A stretch of DNA of 64,000 nucleotides from Bimastos eiseni (Eukaryota; Annelida; Clitellata; Crassiclitellata; Lumbricidae): NCBI GenBank assembly GCA_959347315.1, contig OY365810.1, forward strand, positions 29,378,924 to 29,442,923, written 5' to 3'. A program made the translations under genes and the position numbers. Positions 35,038 through 47,153 of this stretch are shown here, piece after piece. Within the stretch, counting starts at the first letter, position 1; every line of letters starts with the position of its first letter. The notes below the pieces were generated by a model that ran no database searches, was not told where the DNA came from, and was given only the letters and a program-made list of their open reading frames with translations.

Positions 35038-37714
35038 AGACCAATATTCATTATGATTAAGGAATGAATAAATAAGATAGGCCCTAATGACAAGAAAACT
35101 TAACTTCTACTGATAATCAGAAGACGTATATTAGCCTACTAAGATGTTAAGAAAAGAAAATCTGAGACTGATTTGCATAGGCAGGGCTATTTTATAATCA
35201 TATCAAATTTAAAGCTTGAGTATATGTCTGTAATTTATTGTCCATTGTTATAAAATCACTAGCTATGCGCCCTAGACGATTTTAATAAAAAGGATTTATA
35301 TTTTAAAATATCACAAAACAAGCTGTTTCAGTGCAAAAAAGGCTAAAAATTTTAAAAATTCTGGCTCATTGAGCCCCCTAATTTATTGTAGATCTAGTGG
35401 GAAAAAGGACTATCCCAAAAGTGCCTACAATAACCCCCCCCCCCTTTGGGGAAATCCTGCCTACGCCACTGGCCACATAATTTCCCTTTTTCGGGTGTAC
35501 TATGTAGGCCTATGTCGTCGTCGGTTGAAAAGCTGAAGAGTGCCATTGACTCATGCAGCATACAATTTGTTAGCGTTGTTAGTTACGATTGATAACTTAC
35601 AAAGGATATTTATGTGCGGTGCCTTGAGAGTTATGCCGAGGCACTCGCCTCGTCTTGCCTCATACTGACTATACGGCTCTGGTTGTCTGTTTGGTCTTTA
35701 CGATCACTATTGTTTTGTTTATCTCTGCGTTCATCAATCGGTGTCTAACTTTTTAGTTTATATCCTGTAGCTCTACAGGAGCCAACACTGTCAATAAATT
35801 GGAGATAATTCACTATCCCTTCATTTAATTTGATTCCCGTCTCAGACTGAGGGACATTAGGCTTACTGCTTCTAACAGTTACACTAGGTCCATAGGCCTA
35901 CATCTGAAGGATATTATGGGCTAACATTGACATGTCTATCTATACTTCAAATGTCTGACCATGGGGCAATTTACCTGGAACCGAAACTGTGCTCATTATA
36001 TCTGCCTATTAATTATGATTATGTCAATTTAATTTGACTAATTGCCTCTATACTCTCATGCATGAATTATACAAAAAACTTCTCAAGCTATTTCATGTTT
36101 GAATTTGTTTCTTGGCTCTCCTGCGTCACCATCGATCGGTTTCTTCTGGAGCGTACTGGATATTGCAAAAACCATTTCATAAACTATTTTAAACACCAGC
36201 AATTGGACACAACATATTAATTGGATTGTTTTGTGATGATGAATGTATGGCTTTATTGTTGATACTTTAGTTGTTAAGTTGATATTAATTCGTTTATTTT
36301 GTAATCCTGAATGTCTGGATTTATTATTATTCCTTTGGTTGTTACGTTGATTTGGATTATTGAATATTGTCTATAATCCTATACTATAAATGATGTGCTG
36401 TTAATATTGAATATTACTTGTTAACATTATAGATAACTATATAGATAGTTTGACATTGATGTAATGGAATTGTTTTGATGCCCTGTAAATAAGATGGAAA
36501 AAACCTTCATGGAAAACAAAACTGAAATAAGAAAAGAACCGATGCAGTCAAAAAAGAGCCTTCACAAACAAAAAAGGAAGCTATATGGCCACATGAATAA
36601 ATTTTACATATGTATGTGTGTGCATTGTATGTTTATATATACATTTATACAATATGTAACTTTATATATGTAGGAATAAAATGTAATAATCATTTATATG
36701 TTATGAAATACCTACAACAACCATATATCCAATATTGCTGTCTCAGCAACCAGTCATGCAGAAATGGAATCAAGAACAACACAAAAGGAAGTAAGAAAAC
36801 AGAAAGACTAAAGAAAGAAAGACAACATAAAGATAAAGGATTAAAACTAAATACGAAATCGAACTGAAATGTAACAAATTCTGAAGACGTCAACAGCCTG
36901 TGTTGCTATAAGATGTCGTTAAACTGTTGAATAATAATAATAATAATAATCTACTGGAGCTCCATAGGTTGTGGTAGGAGAAATGCTCGTCCTACAGTTC
37001 CACCACCTCCTCATTTACAATGGCTATGACCTCATCCTCAGCCTTCGCGTCACTCTTGCTGTAGCCTACAAATCAATTCAGTCGAAGCGGGCAGGAGTCC
37101 CCACGAATCAATCCTTTCAAATTGTTCAGAATCATCTGACTATAGGCCTACCAGCCAATTTTGTTTTTTCACTAAGCGTTCATGATTATCAAGCCGGTAA
37201 CCACGAATCCACGATTATTATTCTGACACTGAATAAATCAAGATAGGCCTAGCTATTACCTACTATTCCTCTTCCATTAATTACATAAGCAAAGCCACTA
37301 CCATTGCTAAATTTATATGCCTCCCTATCCTGGTGGAGTCTAACCCTAGCATCTGATGAAGAGCGCCTGGAAAGACTCATAACAGGGATAATAGGCCTAC
37401 AAGCTAAGAAGATCCAAACGCCTAGATTACTTAGAACAATCCTTCCCAACAGTCCCTGAACTCGCAAACAAAATATAGCAGATGCCAAACTTATTTTCCA
37501 TTTTACACAACTTCAAGCATGTTCTTCGTCCTACCTCCACTCCGTCGACGCCTCCCTAGTCCATTCACAAATTAAGACCTAGAGCACGCAATCATGTCCT
37601 TCCACCCAAAGACGGCTCTAAATTTATCCCCAGATCATCATACAAAAACATTTACTGCATTTTTTTAAATTAATTCCAGGCCCGCTACTTTTGCTGAGCA
37701 CCATCACTCATGTT

Positions 37715-39025
37715 TAGGGTTACCAGATGTCCGGTTTTCAACCGGACAGTCCGGTATTTGAGCAGACTGTCCGGGATAAAATAAAAATAAATACCGGACA
37801 TGTATATGTCCGGTTTTTCTAAAATTTTCTCAATTTCTGTTTGTGTTCGTGCTCGTTTTATTATTTACACATTATTTTTTTCAAAAATCAAAATTTCTTA
37901 AAGAACTACGCTTGTTGTTGTTGTCTTCTTATTTATCGTCGATTTCACTTAGGCAGCTGTGACTGGGCTGTCGAACTGCCTGGTACATAACTCTTTGCTT
38001 AAAATTTTTGTGTCGCCATCTATCACTTGAGTAAGTTGAGTTGGTATTTGTAACGTGTCACATCCGGCGAGAACGCCATTGGCTCATTTCGTCGTTTGCT
38101 GCTATCCACCTATATTAAATTTAACAACTCGGATATGCAAATGTTGAGAGAATTTTCAGCGTGATGGGGAATGTGTGGACAGACGAAAGGAATCGCTTAT
38201 GTGTTGAATCCGTCAGAAGTGAACTTTTTATATTTTTAATATACCTTATAATTGCACAGAATTCAAAGATGCCATTTCAAAAAACAAAAAACTACTGAAA
38301 GCAGTTGAGTCTAATAGTAAATATAATTATACAAGTAAAAAGTAAACTATAATATGAACAATTCAGAACAAATAGCAGAACAAATTTAACAACTCTTGAA
38401 GAACATTATGTCACATGATAATGTGCGTGTGTGTAGAATACAATAAACACTTGATTACACACGTTTTTAACATTTTAATTTATCATTCATTTGCAGCATG
38501 TTCATTAAATTTGCAAATTGCAAATTATAGACTTTAAATAGTATTGCATTAGAAGTTTAGAACTATTCTCTTATTATTTACTTCAAGTCTTATAATAATA
38601 GTCTAAGTCTTATTCATTTTCTGCCCACGAAGCCCCGAGGGAAGCAGAACGGGTTTTGAAAATGGGGGGCGGCGGAATGAGGACTCATGTATTTAACCAG
38701 TTTCCTGACTTTTGACTCCACAGAGTAATAGTGTTTAGGAGTAATAACCGTTCAGAGCTTTTGGGGGCGTTTGTGATGGCCCGATGGGGAGGGTTCAGAG
38801 AGGGTTTTTTACGGTTTTAACCCCTCCCTGTGAGGAAGCCCATGAAACACAATCAATCCTATGATTCCTATTTTAAAAAAATGCACTGATAACAATAATA
38901 TAACAATATACACAATTTTCCCATGGGTAATACTCTCGTACCCCTCCCCCGCTTTGCGTGATATCCGGGAAGGGTGGGATTGGGAAGGTGTCCAGTATTT
39001 TCAGAAAAGGTATCTGGCAACCCTA
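37715..39025. mobile_element. Non-autonomous DNA transposon with TAGGGTTRCCAGAT ends
   Basis: TAGGGTTACCAGATGTCCGG at 37715 and, reversed, TAGGGTTGCCAGATACC at 39025. After the left end there is a short palindromic run (ccggttttcaaccgg). No 8-bp duplication is convincing, only TA at both edges. No transposase ORF. Confidence 0.55.
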
Positions 39026-39239
39026 TCAGTTGTTTCTTGTTTTGGATTTGACGCCAGCACTTTACCAGTTAATAAAAATAATAGTAATAATTATAATAAT
39101 AAATGAGTCACTAAGGCTATGTTTAGGGTGCATGCAGCCGTGTTATTTTTTGCATGTCAATGGTTTGTATGATATATAAATGGGTTCCAAACGCCTTCAT
39201 TCAAAAGTTAGCAACTGCACACACGGTCATACGACAGAA

Positions 39240-39345
39240 CATAGGTGGCACTGTGCAATTGTGAATAAAGAACTTGCTGAAGGTTGTTACATGGTGACTG
39301 TGAATACAGACCGGAATGCTCGATGGTTGACATGCTGAACTGTTA
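39240..39345 (-). mobile_element. Degraded SINE family 1 fragment
   Basis: gtgcaattgtgaataaagaacttgctgaagg resembles the SINE body gagcaattgtgcacaaaggacttgctcaagg. Boundaries uncertain. Confidence 0.35.
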
Positions 39346-40293
39346 ACTCTGATGCTGGCTATTTAAATGCTCGCTGAGATACGCATATGTCTGTACCGCA
39401 AGCACTCTGCAATCTAAGTACAATGACATACCTTGCAATTTAAATTCTGAGCAATGCTGGGAGCAAGATAAGTTGGTAAGGACTGATCATTCACTCTCCT
39501 GCACGTTGGGGTTAAAACTCGAATTCCATGACTTCGTTACTGGTTGTCAAAGTCTGATCTTCTATATTCATATTATAATGTTCTGTTTTCTTTTCTTTTT
39601 GTCGCTTTCAGTATGTTGACAAAATGCACGCGTATATGTTTAATTTCAAGGCGTTAGTGGCCATCTACTTTGGTGAGAAATTGATTGAGGCATCAAAGGT
39701 CCTTTGTGCATGGATGTCATTTTAATGCCTCTGGCTCAACTGGTCTGGGTTGCTAATAATTTTCATCTCCAAAAGATAACCTTGCCATTTCATTTTCCAA
39801 ATGTCTCGCCTCTTCGGTGCTTGATTTGAGTATTACACACAACCAAGTATTAATCTTCTCTGAGCCAGCGAGGACAGCATGTTGAATCTGCATTTATCAT
39901 CTGTGCCATATCCATAATATATGCCAGTTGCTGTCTGCTAAAGCTGCTTCTATGTTAATGCATGTTTTCATCTAGAATATGGCAGTGCCATTTATGCAGG
40001 CTCTCAGGTTAATCAACTTCATTCTTTTTTAAAATAGATTGATTGATGGGATACTGAAGAATGGTCATGTATCTTAATACTTGTGGGACTGGCGGCTTTG
40101 GTTACCTCTGCAATGCTGCATTGAAATACATATATGCAGATATGTAGCTGCCTGGCCAAGTTGTGTTTTCGATTGCAACCATTACCCGCTCGTGAGTCGT
40201 AAATGTCTTTTTTTCTATGGGATGTTAATTGTGCATTTTGTGTGACCAATTTTTAATTTATGTGCTTTTGTTATTACTGCTGCAGATTCCGTT

Positions 40294-40638
40294 GTGGCAT
40301 CAATGAACCAACTGCCTCAGCGACCAACAAGGAGTCAAAGAAAAAATAAAATCGTGGCTTCTACATGCAATGGCGAGAGAGGTCGAAAGAAAAGTGACAT
40401 TACAAAATGTCGTCATTACGACGATGCTCAAAAGTTGTTCATTGTTTTCACATGTCCAATCAGCATGGTAATGAATCCAACGAGGAGGAACGAGGCTCTA
40501 TCGTTGAGCAACAGATCACGGCTCAATGATTCCAATTTGAATGGACTAATGATTCTGGCTACAACTAACCTTCAACTGAACATTGAAAAACTTGCTAACA
40601 ATATTCAGCAACATAAATCGCATATTAATGATTTTTAA
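40294..40638 (+). pseudogene. Charlie/ZBED-like hAT transposase C-terminal remnant
   Basis: The 114-residue frame ends SLSNRSRLNDSNLNGLMILA, then TTNLQLNIEKLANN. This matches the 'RxRLxDxxLxxxLxIATTxxxxxIEKL' C-terminus of Charlie-like hAT transposases. The N-terminal part is Lys/Arg-rich and not recognised. A Charlie-type terminal repeat (reverse of CAGTGTTTCTCAACC) lies 430 bp downstream. Confidence 0.6.
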
Positions 40639-41065
40639 AGTATCAAGTTATTAAGCTTTAAATAAATATTACCAGTGCTTTTTTGTGAAACGTGCCAATA
40701 CGGCGTTCTGGCACCTTTTATCAATTACTGATATTAAACTAGTAGTTTTGCAAAAACTTTGTAGTTTGAAATGACACTTTACAATTTCAATTTTTCACAT
40801 TATAAAATTTATTGGTGATTGTGATCATTTTGTCCTATGAAATTAATTTTATTTGGTAGCTAATTTTGATGTCATTTTTTTTTCAACAATGCAAGTGCGT
40901 TCCGGCTGCATATTAGCAGATTTTTTCCTCAAAAAGTACTGAATAACACTAATTAAAAACATGGATTTTTCCATGTGTCATTTGATTCCATTCTAAGAAA
41001 ATCTGTAATAATTGAAAATAATCATTTTTGACCTTGTAGTCAGTCATGTCCTCAACTAAATAAAA

Positions 41066-41099
41066 GCGGCCACAAGTCGAAAAAGGTTGAGAAACACTG
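41066..41099 (-). repeat. Charlie-type terminal inverted repeat (right end)
   Basis: Reversed, it starts cagtgtttctcaaccttttt and continues cgacttgtggccgc, the common end of Charlie hAT elements. The left partner was not found. Confidence 0.6.
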
Positions 41100-42540
41100 A
41101 TCTAGACCAATGCATAAGCGTAATTCAAGTGCATGAACTTGTAATTTATTTGCTGAATGAATTATATCGAGCATGTGGAAATAACATTGAATGTCATTTT
41201 GTTACATTTGCAAAGCTGCATATTAGTCATACGTTTTGACTGTCACAATGAACGATGTGATTTGTCGGCCTTTACAACAAATATTTCATCTGTTTTGCTC
41301 TCCCATTTAGTTGTCCTATTCGGAATATCATCACCAACAGGCAGCAACTTGTCACTGAAATCGTGGCGATGCAGTATCAACTGTGGCTTCTGTGTACTTA
41401 GCTCTGTGGCTTGAGACAACTAGCAGCAGATACTGTTTCTGTTCTTCACTTGTAATGGAGCAGCAGTCCTGTAACAATTTTTCAGCTTGAGCTGCTTGGT
41501 CATTTGCCTCTGCTTATAGAGAAGGTTTTCTTAATTTTTGTGTAGCTGGAAATCTTCAAGGGTCTGCTTTTTAACTGAAGCTTTTTGTGCAAGGGAGTCC
41601 ACATTCAACCCAAGTGTGAATTAATGAAATACACATGTCTAAGACAAATGCGTGTGCTCTGTATATGTACAAGCTGGTGCATATCAATTCATTTTCATTT
41701 TAGGCATATGTAAATGGTTTGTATTCTGACAGGACCACTCCCAAGCCTGGAGAATGGAGGGTAACAAGCAATGCGTTTGCCGGCAACTAACTTATTAGGC
41801 GATTTACAGTTATATTTTAAGTTTGTGGCTCAATGGTTCAAGCTGGTGAGATATCATTGCTGAAATGTATATGAGTCAAAACATGGCTAATGCAAAGTTC
41901 CTTAAATATTTATGTAAAAAAAGTTATGATTTTATACCTGGAATACCTTTTTCTGTTTATCACAGTCATCTGGACAAAAATCACTGCTTACAACAGGGCG
42001 ACTTGCAATTGTTGGATCTTCTACATGCTAGGGTGTATTGTAATATGTTGCTTGTTCAGATGTGATGTATCATAAATGCCATTTGTACAGAGCTGCTGTT
42101 TCCTTACTTTTATTGTGACTATTAATGTTGTAATCGTGATTTTTGGATAATGATTTTACTTCATCGTCATCATAATTCATATTTTGTGATCATGATCTTG
42201 TAGTCTGTGTAGCATTGTATCAAGAAACTTCCGTAGCACTTTGATATGAGCATTTCGTAGCTACTGCTTATCATAGACCACAGAAAATTTTCTTCTTAAG
42301 CTGATATTTCTGGATGTTGTAAAAATGTGCCTGTCGCTTAGCCAATTACAGTTTTTAACTATGAGAAAAAGAAGGTGTAAAGGGATATGCAAATAAAGGA
42401 AAGGATGTATGCAGCCAGAAAGTAAAGCACAGGATAGGTAGATGAACATGCAAATCATCCTGCATTCCAATAATCGTATGTGATCTCATATAGCCTATTA
42501 TATAGCCTAATTCATGTTTCATCTCATTTTGAAAATTTAG

Positions 42541-42571
<31 letters not shown>
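42541..42571. repeat. (TA)n microsatellite
   Basis: About 15 TA units. Confidence 0.95.
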
Positions 42572-42575
<4 letters not shown>

Positions 42576-42914
42576 ACAATCAAAACTGTTCGTGTTGTGT
42601 GTGAAAAGTATTTCTGAATATTGATTGTTGTAATTGTTTAGATATTTCAGAAGTTCTAATGTTGACATACTTGAACTTCGTATTTTACTGGTATAAGTTG
42701 GATGTTGCCATTTTTTTCTATTTGTGATACAATGAATGGTGCGATCTTCATTAAAAATTATTATCAAACAAACTTGATTAGTTTTTTCTCTTTCATGCAT
42801 TAGCTATGTTATTCATTCTAATCTCATAAGTGTGCAGTATGGGTGATATTATTTACTTTTGAGATCAGAAATGCCAACTATACGGGAATTGACCTGACAA
42901 TCATGTACAACCAG

Positions 42915-43390
42915 ATTTACAGTTGGTGGTAATTTTCCACTAGTATCAACGCCGACGCTCTTTATTCGTAGAGCCCACGGTGGAATTGCGTGGGCATACT
43001 GTAGGCAAAGTGAAGGTTTGATACCGATAGTCCTGCATAGCGCCCACAGCGGGCGATGATTTGACACTAGAGCGGCCCCAATTACACCGACGCTCCTCAC
43101 TCGTTGGGCCTATAGGGGAATATTGTAGGCATAGTCGTTGTAAAGACATATGCCTCCATCGCGCCCACAGCGGGCGATGATTTTCCACTAGCGGACCAAC
43201 GCTCCACATTCATAGAGCGTACTGTGGCATGTGTGGGCAAACTGCAGGCACAGCAATGGTTAAAGACAGATATACCTTCATCGCGCCTACAGCGGGGAAG
43301 GAATTCCCGCCAGCGGCCCTATATCATACCGACGCGCTGGTTGCATTGTTCTTGTCTGGGCTGATCCACAATGGGTCATCCAGTTTCCCT
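42915..43390. repeat. GC-rich ~122-bp tandem repeat, about 3.5 units
   Basis: gcgcccacagcgggcgatga recurs at 43040 and 43161, with a diverged form at 43283 (spacing 121-122). actgtaggca / attgtaggca / actgcaggca and cgacgctc recur at matching offsets. The GC content is strikingly higher than in flanking DNA. GC-rich unique sequence continues to about 43610. Confidence 0.85.
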
Positions 43391-44471
43391 CTGGGGGCGC
43401 ACCCTGGGCACCGCTTAGGGCATAATAAGGCGGAGGAAATAATGCCGGCAGACGCCGTCGTTCAGATGCGGGCCCACAACGTCGGCCCTCTACCGCCTAG
43501 ATGAGCAAATCGATGCAAAAATCGTGTTGACAACCCGAGAAGGGCCGATGTGGGGAATAATAATCGGCAGACACTGGGCCCTGCGAGTCGTGGCTGTCTG
43601 GGTAAGAATAGCCTACATATAGAGTCTTACGTCCACTCTTTAATTACGAATAGCAATTGTTTTCTAATTCGTAATATATGATGTCTATGATTGCGACACT
43701 TTGCTGTCGTTTACTGACAAGGTCTTTACTGATATTCACTTGTCAACCTATGAAGGTTCCGTTTCAGTTAAACAGTATGCCTACAGTGCCGCCTACTTCA
43801 TCGCTAATAGAAATTTGATTCAAATCAGATGAGAATCTCAACAACTGCATTGAATTAAAACATCCTATAATAATTATATATTGATCGGAGGATAGCGATA
43901 ACACATTGGATCATGCTGTTAGCTGAGGGTTTTCCGCTTCACGAAATTACAGAGAAGGTTGTTTGCATGACTCAGAGTGATAGAGTAGGCGATAGAGTAG
44001 GCGATGTGGATATTCAATGGCTCCAGATCAGTTCCAATGACCAGTGGATAATGTCGAGGAAGAAGCAGATGAACAAGAAAACGTGCCCAGAAGCATGTAT
44101 TGGCTTTGCGATTTGGACAACGGTGATGATTGCATCCATCTGTAGACTGTTCCTATATCAAAGTGCACACGAAAACTTTCGAGTTTATCATGCGCTGTTA
44201 TGCCATACTTTGAATATCATATGCAAATGTACAGTTGATCTTTTTGCAAAACTATTGTTTAATTGTGTATCCAAGCAACCAGACATTTAGCCTACGTGGT
44301 GCTTTTATCACTTAATGACGAATTGCAATGGTTTGTTTTCCAGGTGTCTGTCGTCATTAAGGTTTTAAAGTGTTATCCACTCTAAAAGGGTCTATTTAAC
44401 ATGCTGCATTCATTTCTGTTGCATGGCCGCATAACATAGAAATTGTGTATTGAGATACTGCGCCAATTCAT

Positions 44472-45188
44472 ATGGAAATGAGCGATAAGATTAACTTGGC
44501 ATTCTGTGGTTCACCTGTTTCCATGGCTACGACGAAAGACGACCTTTACATACACTGCAGCTTTCGTGACGACTTCATTAATGTATTCGACCGTAACAAC
44601 CTGCACGAAGTCAAGCATGTCATACAGACACGTGACTATGATTTACACCCAGTGGACATAGTGGCCTGCAACCTGTCAAATTGTGTTTATCTTTTGAACA
44701 TCAAAGGGAGAAGTTCGAGAATCAATGCAGTTGACAAGATCACAAAAGATGATCAACAGCAGTTTATTATTTCACCAGGGATCCGTGATTTGCCGAAAGA
44801 TAAATATGGCATGTGTGTATCTGCGAAGGGCTGCCTCGTCATCTCAAGAACGGAAAGACCTGATGAAGTTATCAGTATCTACAAAATGGATAGATCCTTG
44901 GAGCAGCAAATCCAATTACCTCTGGATCTTTTCTATGTCTCATGCATCATCCCCAAACCAAATGGAAGCCATGTCTTCGTTTCCTTAAACTACGAGTTTA
45001 AGAAACAATTAACGGAGACCGACTTGGATGGGAATATTGTTAAGCAATATCAGTCATCACTTCTGGCAGCAGATGTTGCATATGCTGACAGCAATGGTAG
45101 ACTATTTATGGTCAACCAGGAAAGAACCTTTCAGCTTCTGAATTCTGAGCTTAAACCTCTGGATGTTACTGTTCCGAAGAAAAAGTAA
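44472..45188 (+). CDS. Probable beta-propeller (NHL-like) protein, single-exon ORF
   Basis: 238 residues, MEMSDKINLAFCGSPVSMAT to ...VTVPKKK. It has repeated 40-50-residue blocks of the propeller type: 'V.MATTKDDLYIHCS..DDFINVFD', 'VDIVACNLSNCVYLLN', 'GMCVSAKGCLVISRTERPDE', 'DVAYADSNGRLFMVNQERTF'. Such blocks are typical of NHL/TRIM-type C-terminal propellers, but only about four are present, so this may be a partial propeller or the last exon of a larger gene. An in-frame TGA lies at 44451-44453 upstream. No signal peptide or membrane segment. Function unknown. Confidence 0.7.
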   Translation: MEMSDKINLAFCGSPVSMATTKDDLYIHCSFRDDFINVFDRNNLHEVKHVIQTRDYDLHPVDIVACNLSNCVYLLNIKGRSSRINAVDKITKDDQQQFIISPGIRDLPKDKYGMCVSAKGCLVISRTERPDEVISIYKMDRSLEQQIQLPLDLFYVSCIIPKPNGSHVFVSLNYEFKKQLTETDLDGNIVKQYQSSLLAADVAYADSNGRLFMVNQERTFQLLNSELKPLDVTVPKKK

Positions 45189-45264
45189 GGCAAACTCTGG
45201 GCACATCCTAAATTTCTGCACTACAATAGCCTGCGGAATGAGGTACTGTTGATGGACTTTAAGT

Positions 45265-45835
45265 AAGGAACTGGAAACGGTCCCTCTCTTTTTGTCATCA
45301 CTTTCAGAGAAGTCAAATAAGCAGAAAGGATGTTCATGAATCACGATAAGAAACTTTACACCATAATATTGTGATAATTGCAACATGGGAACTTTAACCT
45401 GAAATAGTTTAATCGGATAGATTTGTGGAAACACCTTGTCTGCATGAATATTCTAGAAAAAATTTTGAACATAAAAACATGTATTTCATGTGTAGCCATT
45501 AAACAAAGTTGGCATTACTTGGCATCGATCTAATTAACCACGTATTCGATATTTATCCATTAAACAAAGTTGGCATTATTTGTCATCACCTTCTGAGAAG
45601 TCAAATAAGCAGAAAGGATGTTCACAATAAGAAACCTTACACCATGATATTGTAATAGTTGTATCCTGGGAACTTTAACCTGAAACAGTTTTATCTGATG
45701 GATTTGTGGAAACACCTTGTCTGCATGAATATTCTAGAAAAATTTTTGAACATAAAAACATGTATTCGATATTTAGCCATTAAACAAAGTTGGCATTATT
45801 TGTCATCACCTTACTCTATGCGGTGTTGGACATTA
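45265..45835 (+). repeat. Tandem duplication downstream of the beta-propeller ORF
   Basis: Two copies about 310 bp apart share gaagtcaaataagcagaaagg, gtggaaacaccttgtctgca and aacaaagttggcattatt. They probably lie in the 3' UTR. Copy differences are point changes and a few small indels. Confidence 0.85.
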
Positions 45836-46294
45836 ATTAAGAAATAGTGAAGTGTTAGTACATTTAATTACACATTTCAGTTAATTGAGTTATAAGTGTA
45901 TAAACATTCACCAATTTTCATAGCTTTTTATGTATTAATTTGTTTAGTCTATCTAATCGTTGCTCGTACTGTTCTATGCATTACACACATTTACATTAAA
46001 TGTTTGTTATGAAGTATTTTCTTGCCTGTGTTTACCATTTCACTACTGATGGGTTCTAAATTGTGCTTTATAAAAGTCCAGATCTATACATACATACTAA
46101 TAAATGTTAATGTATAAAATAAAAATAATAATTCTAGTTTAATATATGAATTATCACCCAATATGCAGTTATAAAAGCTCCACCTAGGACCATTTGTCCT
46201 ACTTGACCCTTAATAGTCAATTTTGTGTGGCATTGAAAATTACACAGATGAATGTCAGACAGCCCTGCAGGTTCACTAGTTTTCACAGGTTAGT

Positions 46295-46470
46295 TACTAG
46301 TGGTAGTAGTAGTAGTAGGGGAAGGTGGAGTAGTAGTAGTAGTTGTAGTAATAGTAGTAGTGGTATATTGTTACTATTATCATTATTGCTATTATTGTAG
46401 TTGCTATACAGAATTGAATCATTATTACCATTTTTATTATCTCATTATTGTTTGTTCGTTCATTGCTCAG
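46295..46470. repeat. (AGT)n and (TTA)n low-complexity tract
   Basis: gtagtagtagtagg followed by ttactattatcattatt. Frames across it are artefacts. Confidence 0.9.
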
Positions 46471-47009
46471 TCCATGCAAAGTAACCATTTCGGGGAAGAC
46501 TTGAACCTGTCTCTCAGCGCAACAAGTCGAGAACTCGACTGATCGGGTGCCCTGTCCCACATACATGTACGTACTAATTTCCACGCTATATAAGCAAATG
46601 CAAACATCTGAAGATTTTCCCCAACTGTATTACATGGCACCCTATAGTTCAGGGAGAGTTCTGTGAGGTTTTTGACATGCGTTGTTTGGAATAAATGTTG
46701 TACCTGATTGCCTGTATAATAATCAGACTTTCTAGCATTAAACTCAAAATCGTGTACATTGAGAAATAGCAAGAGCAACAGGCACATTTTTAAATGTGAA
46801 GGACTTGGTTTCAACTTGAATATTTTTTTTACTTGACCCAAGGATCATTAAAATTTGTCCTATACAGTCTTGATGACCGACCTCCTTCCCTCCCTTCCTC
46901 TGGTCCCCATCCCTCCAATACCCAGCGGTATCAGCAGCAAGATTGCCAATATGTATGATGTCACCAATTAATTCAACATAAAAAATAAGTGAATAGGCTA
47001 ACATGAAGA

Positions 47010-47153
47010 CATGCATGCATACATACATACATACAAACATACATACATACACACATACAAACATACATACAAACATACATACAAATATACATACATTCAT
47101 ACATACATGTACATACATACATGTACATACATACATATATACATACATACATT
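47010..47153. repeat. (CATA)n microsatellite
   Basis: catacatacataca with occasional aaa/cac interruptions. Between 45.8 kb and 48.2 kb this and the AGT/TTA tract are the only recognisable features. Confidence 0.95.

Larger units (their letters stand above)
34006..35471 (+). mobile_element. hAT DNA transposon, 1466 bp, with perfect 8-bp target duplication
   Basis: Ends are CAGTGGCGTAAGCAAGG and, reversed, CAGTGGCGTAGGCAGG. The direct repeat GCCACATA is at 33998-34005 and 35472-35479. Subterminal C-runs occur at both ends. Inside is a decayed transposase C-terminus (34664-35037). Boundaries are well supported. Confidence 0.93.
32764..44471. other. Intergenic region between the cadherin and the beta-propeller gene
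   Basis: About 11.7 kb with no host gene that I can support. It holds the LINE end (32.9-33.3 kb), a hAT element (34006-35471), a TIR element (37715-39025), a Charlie-like remnant (40.3-41.1 kb), TA microsatellites (34356-34394, 42541-42571) and the 122-bp repeat (42.9-43.4 kb). 35.5-37.7, 41.1-42.5 and 43.6-44.4 kb show nothing recognisable. Confidence 0.65.

Noticed and set aside
43913..44290. 125-residue frame upstream of the beta-propeller ORF
   Set aside because: No domain, no splice signals tying it to the next ORF, and a residue pattern like random sequence.
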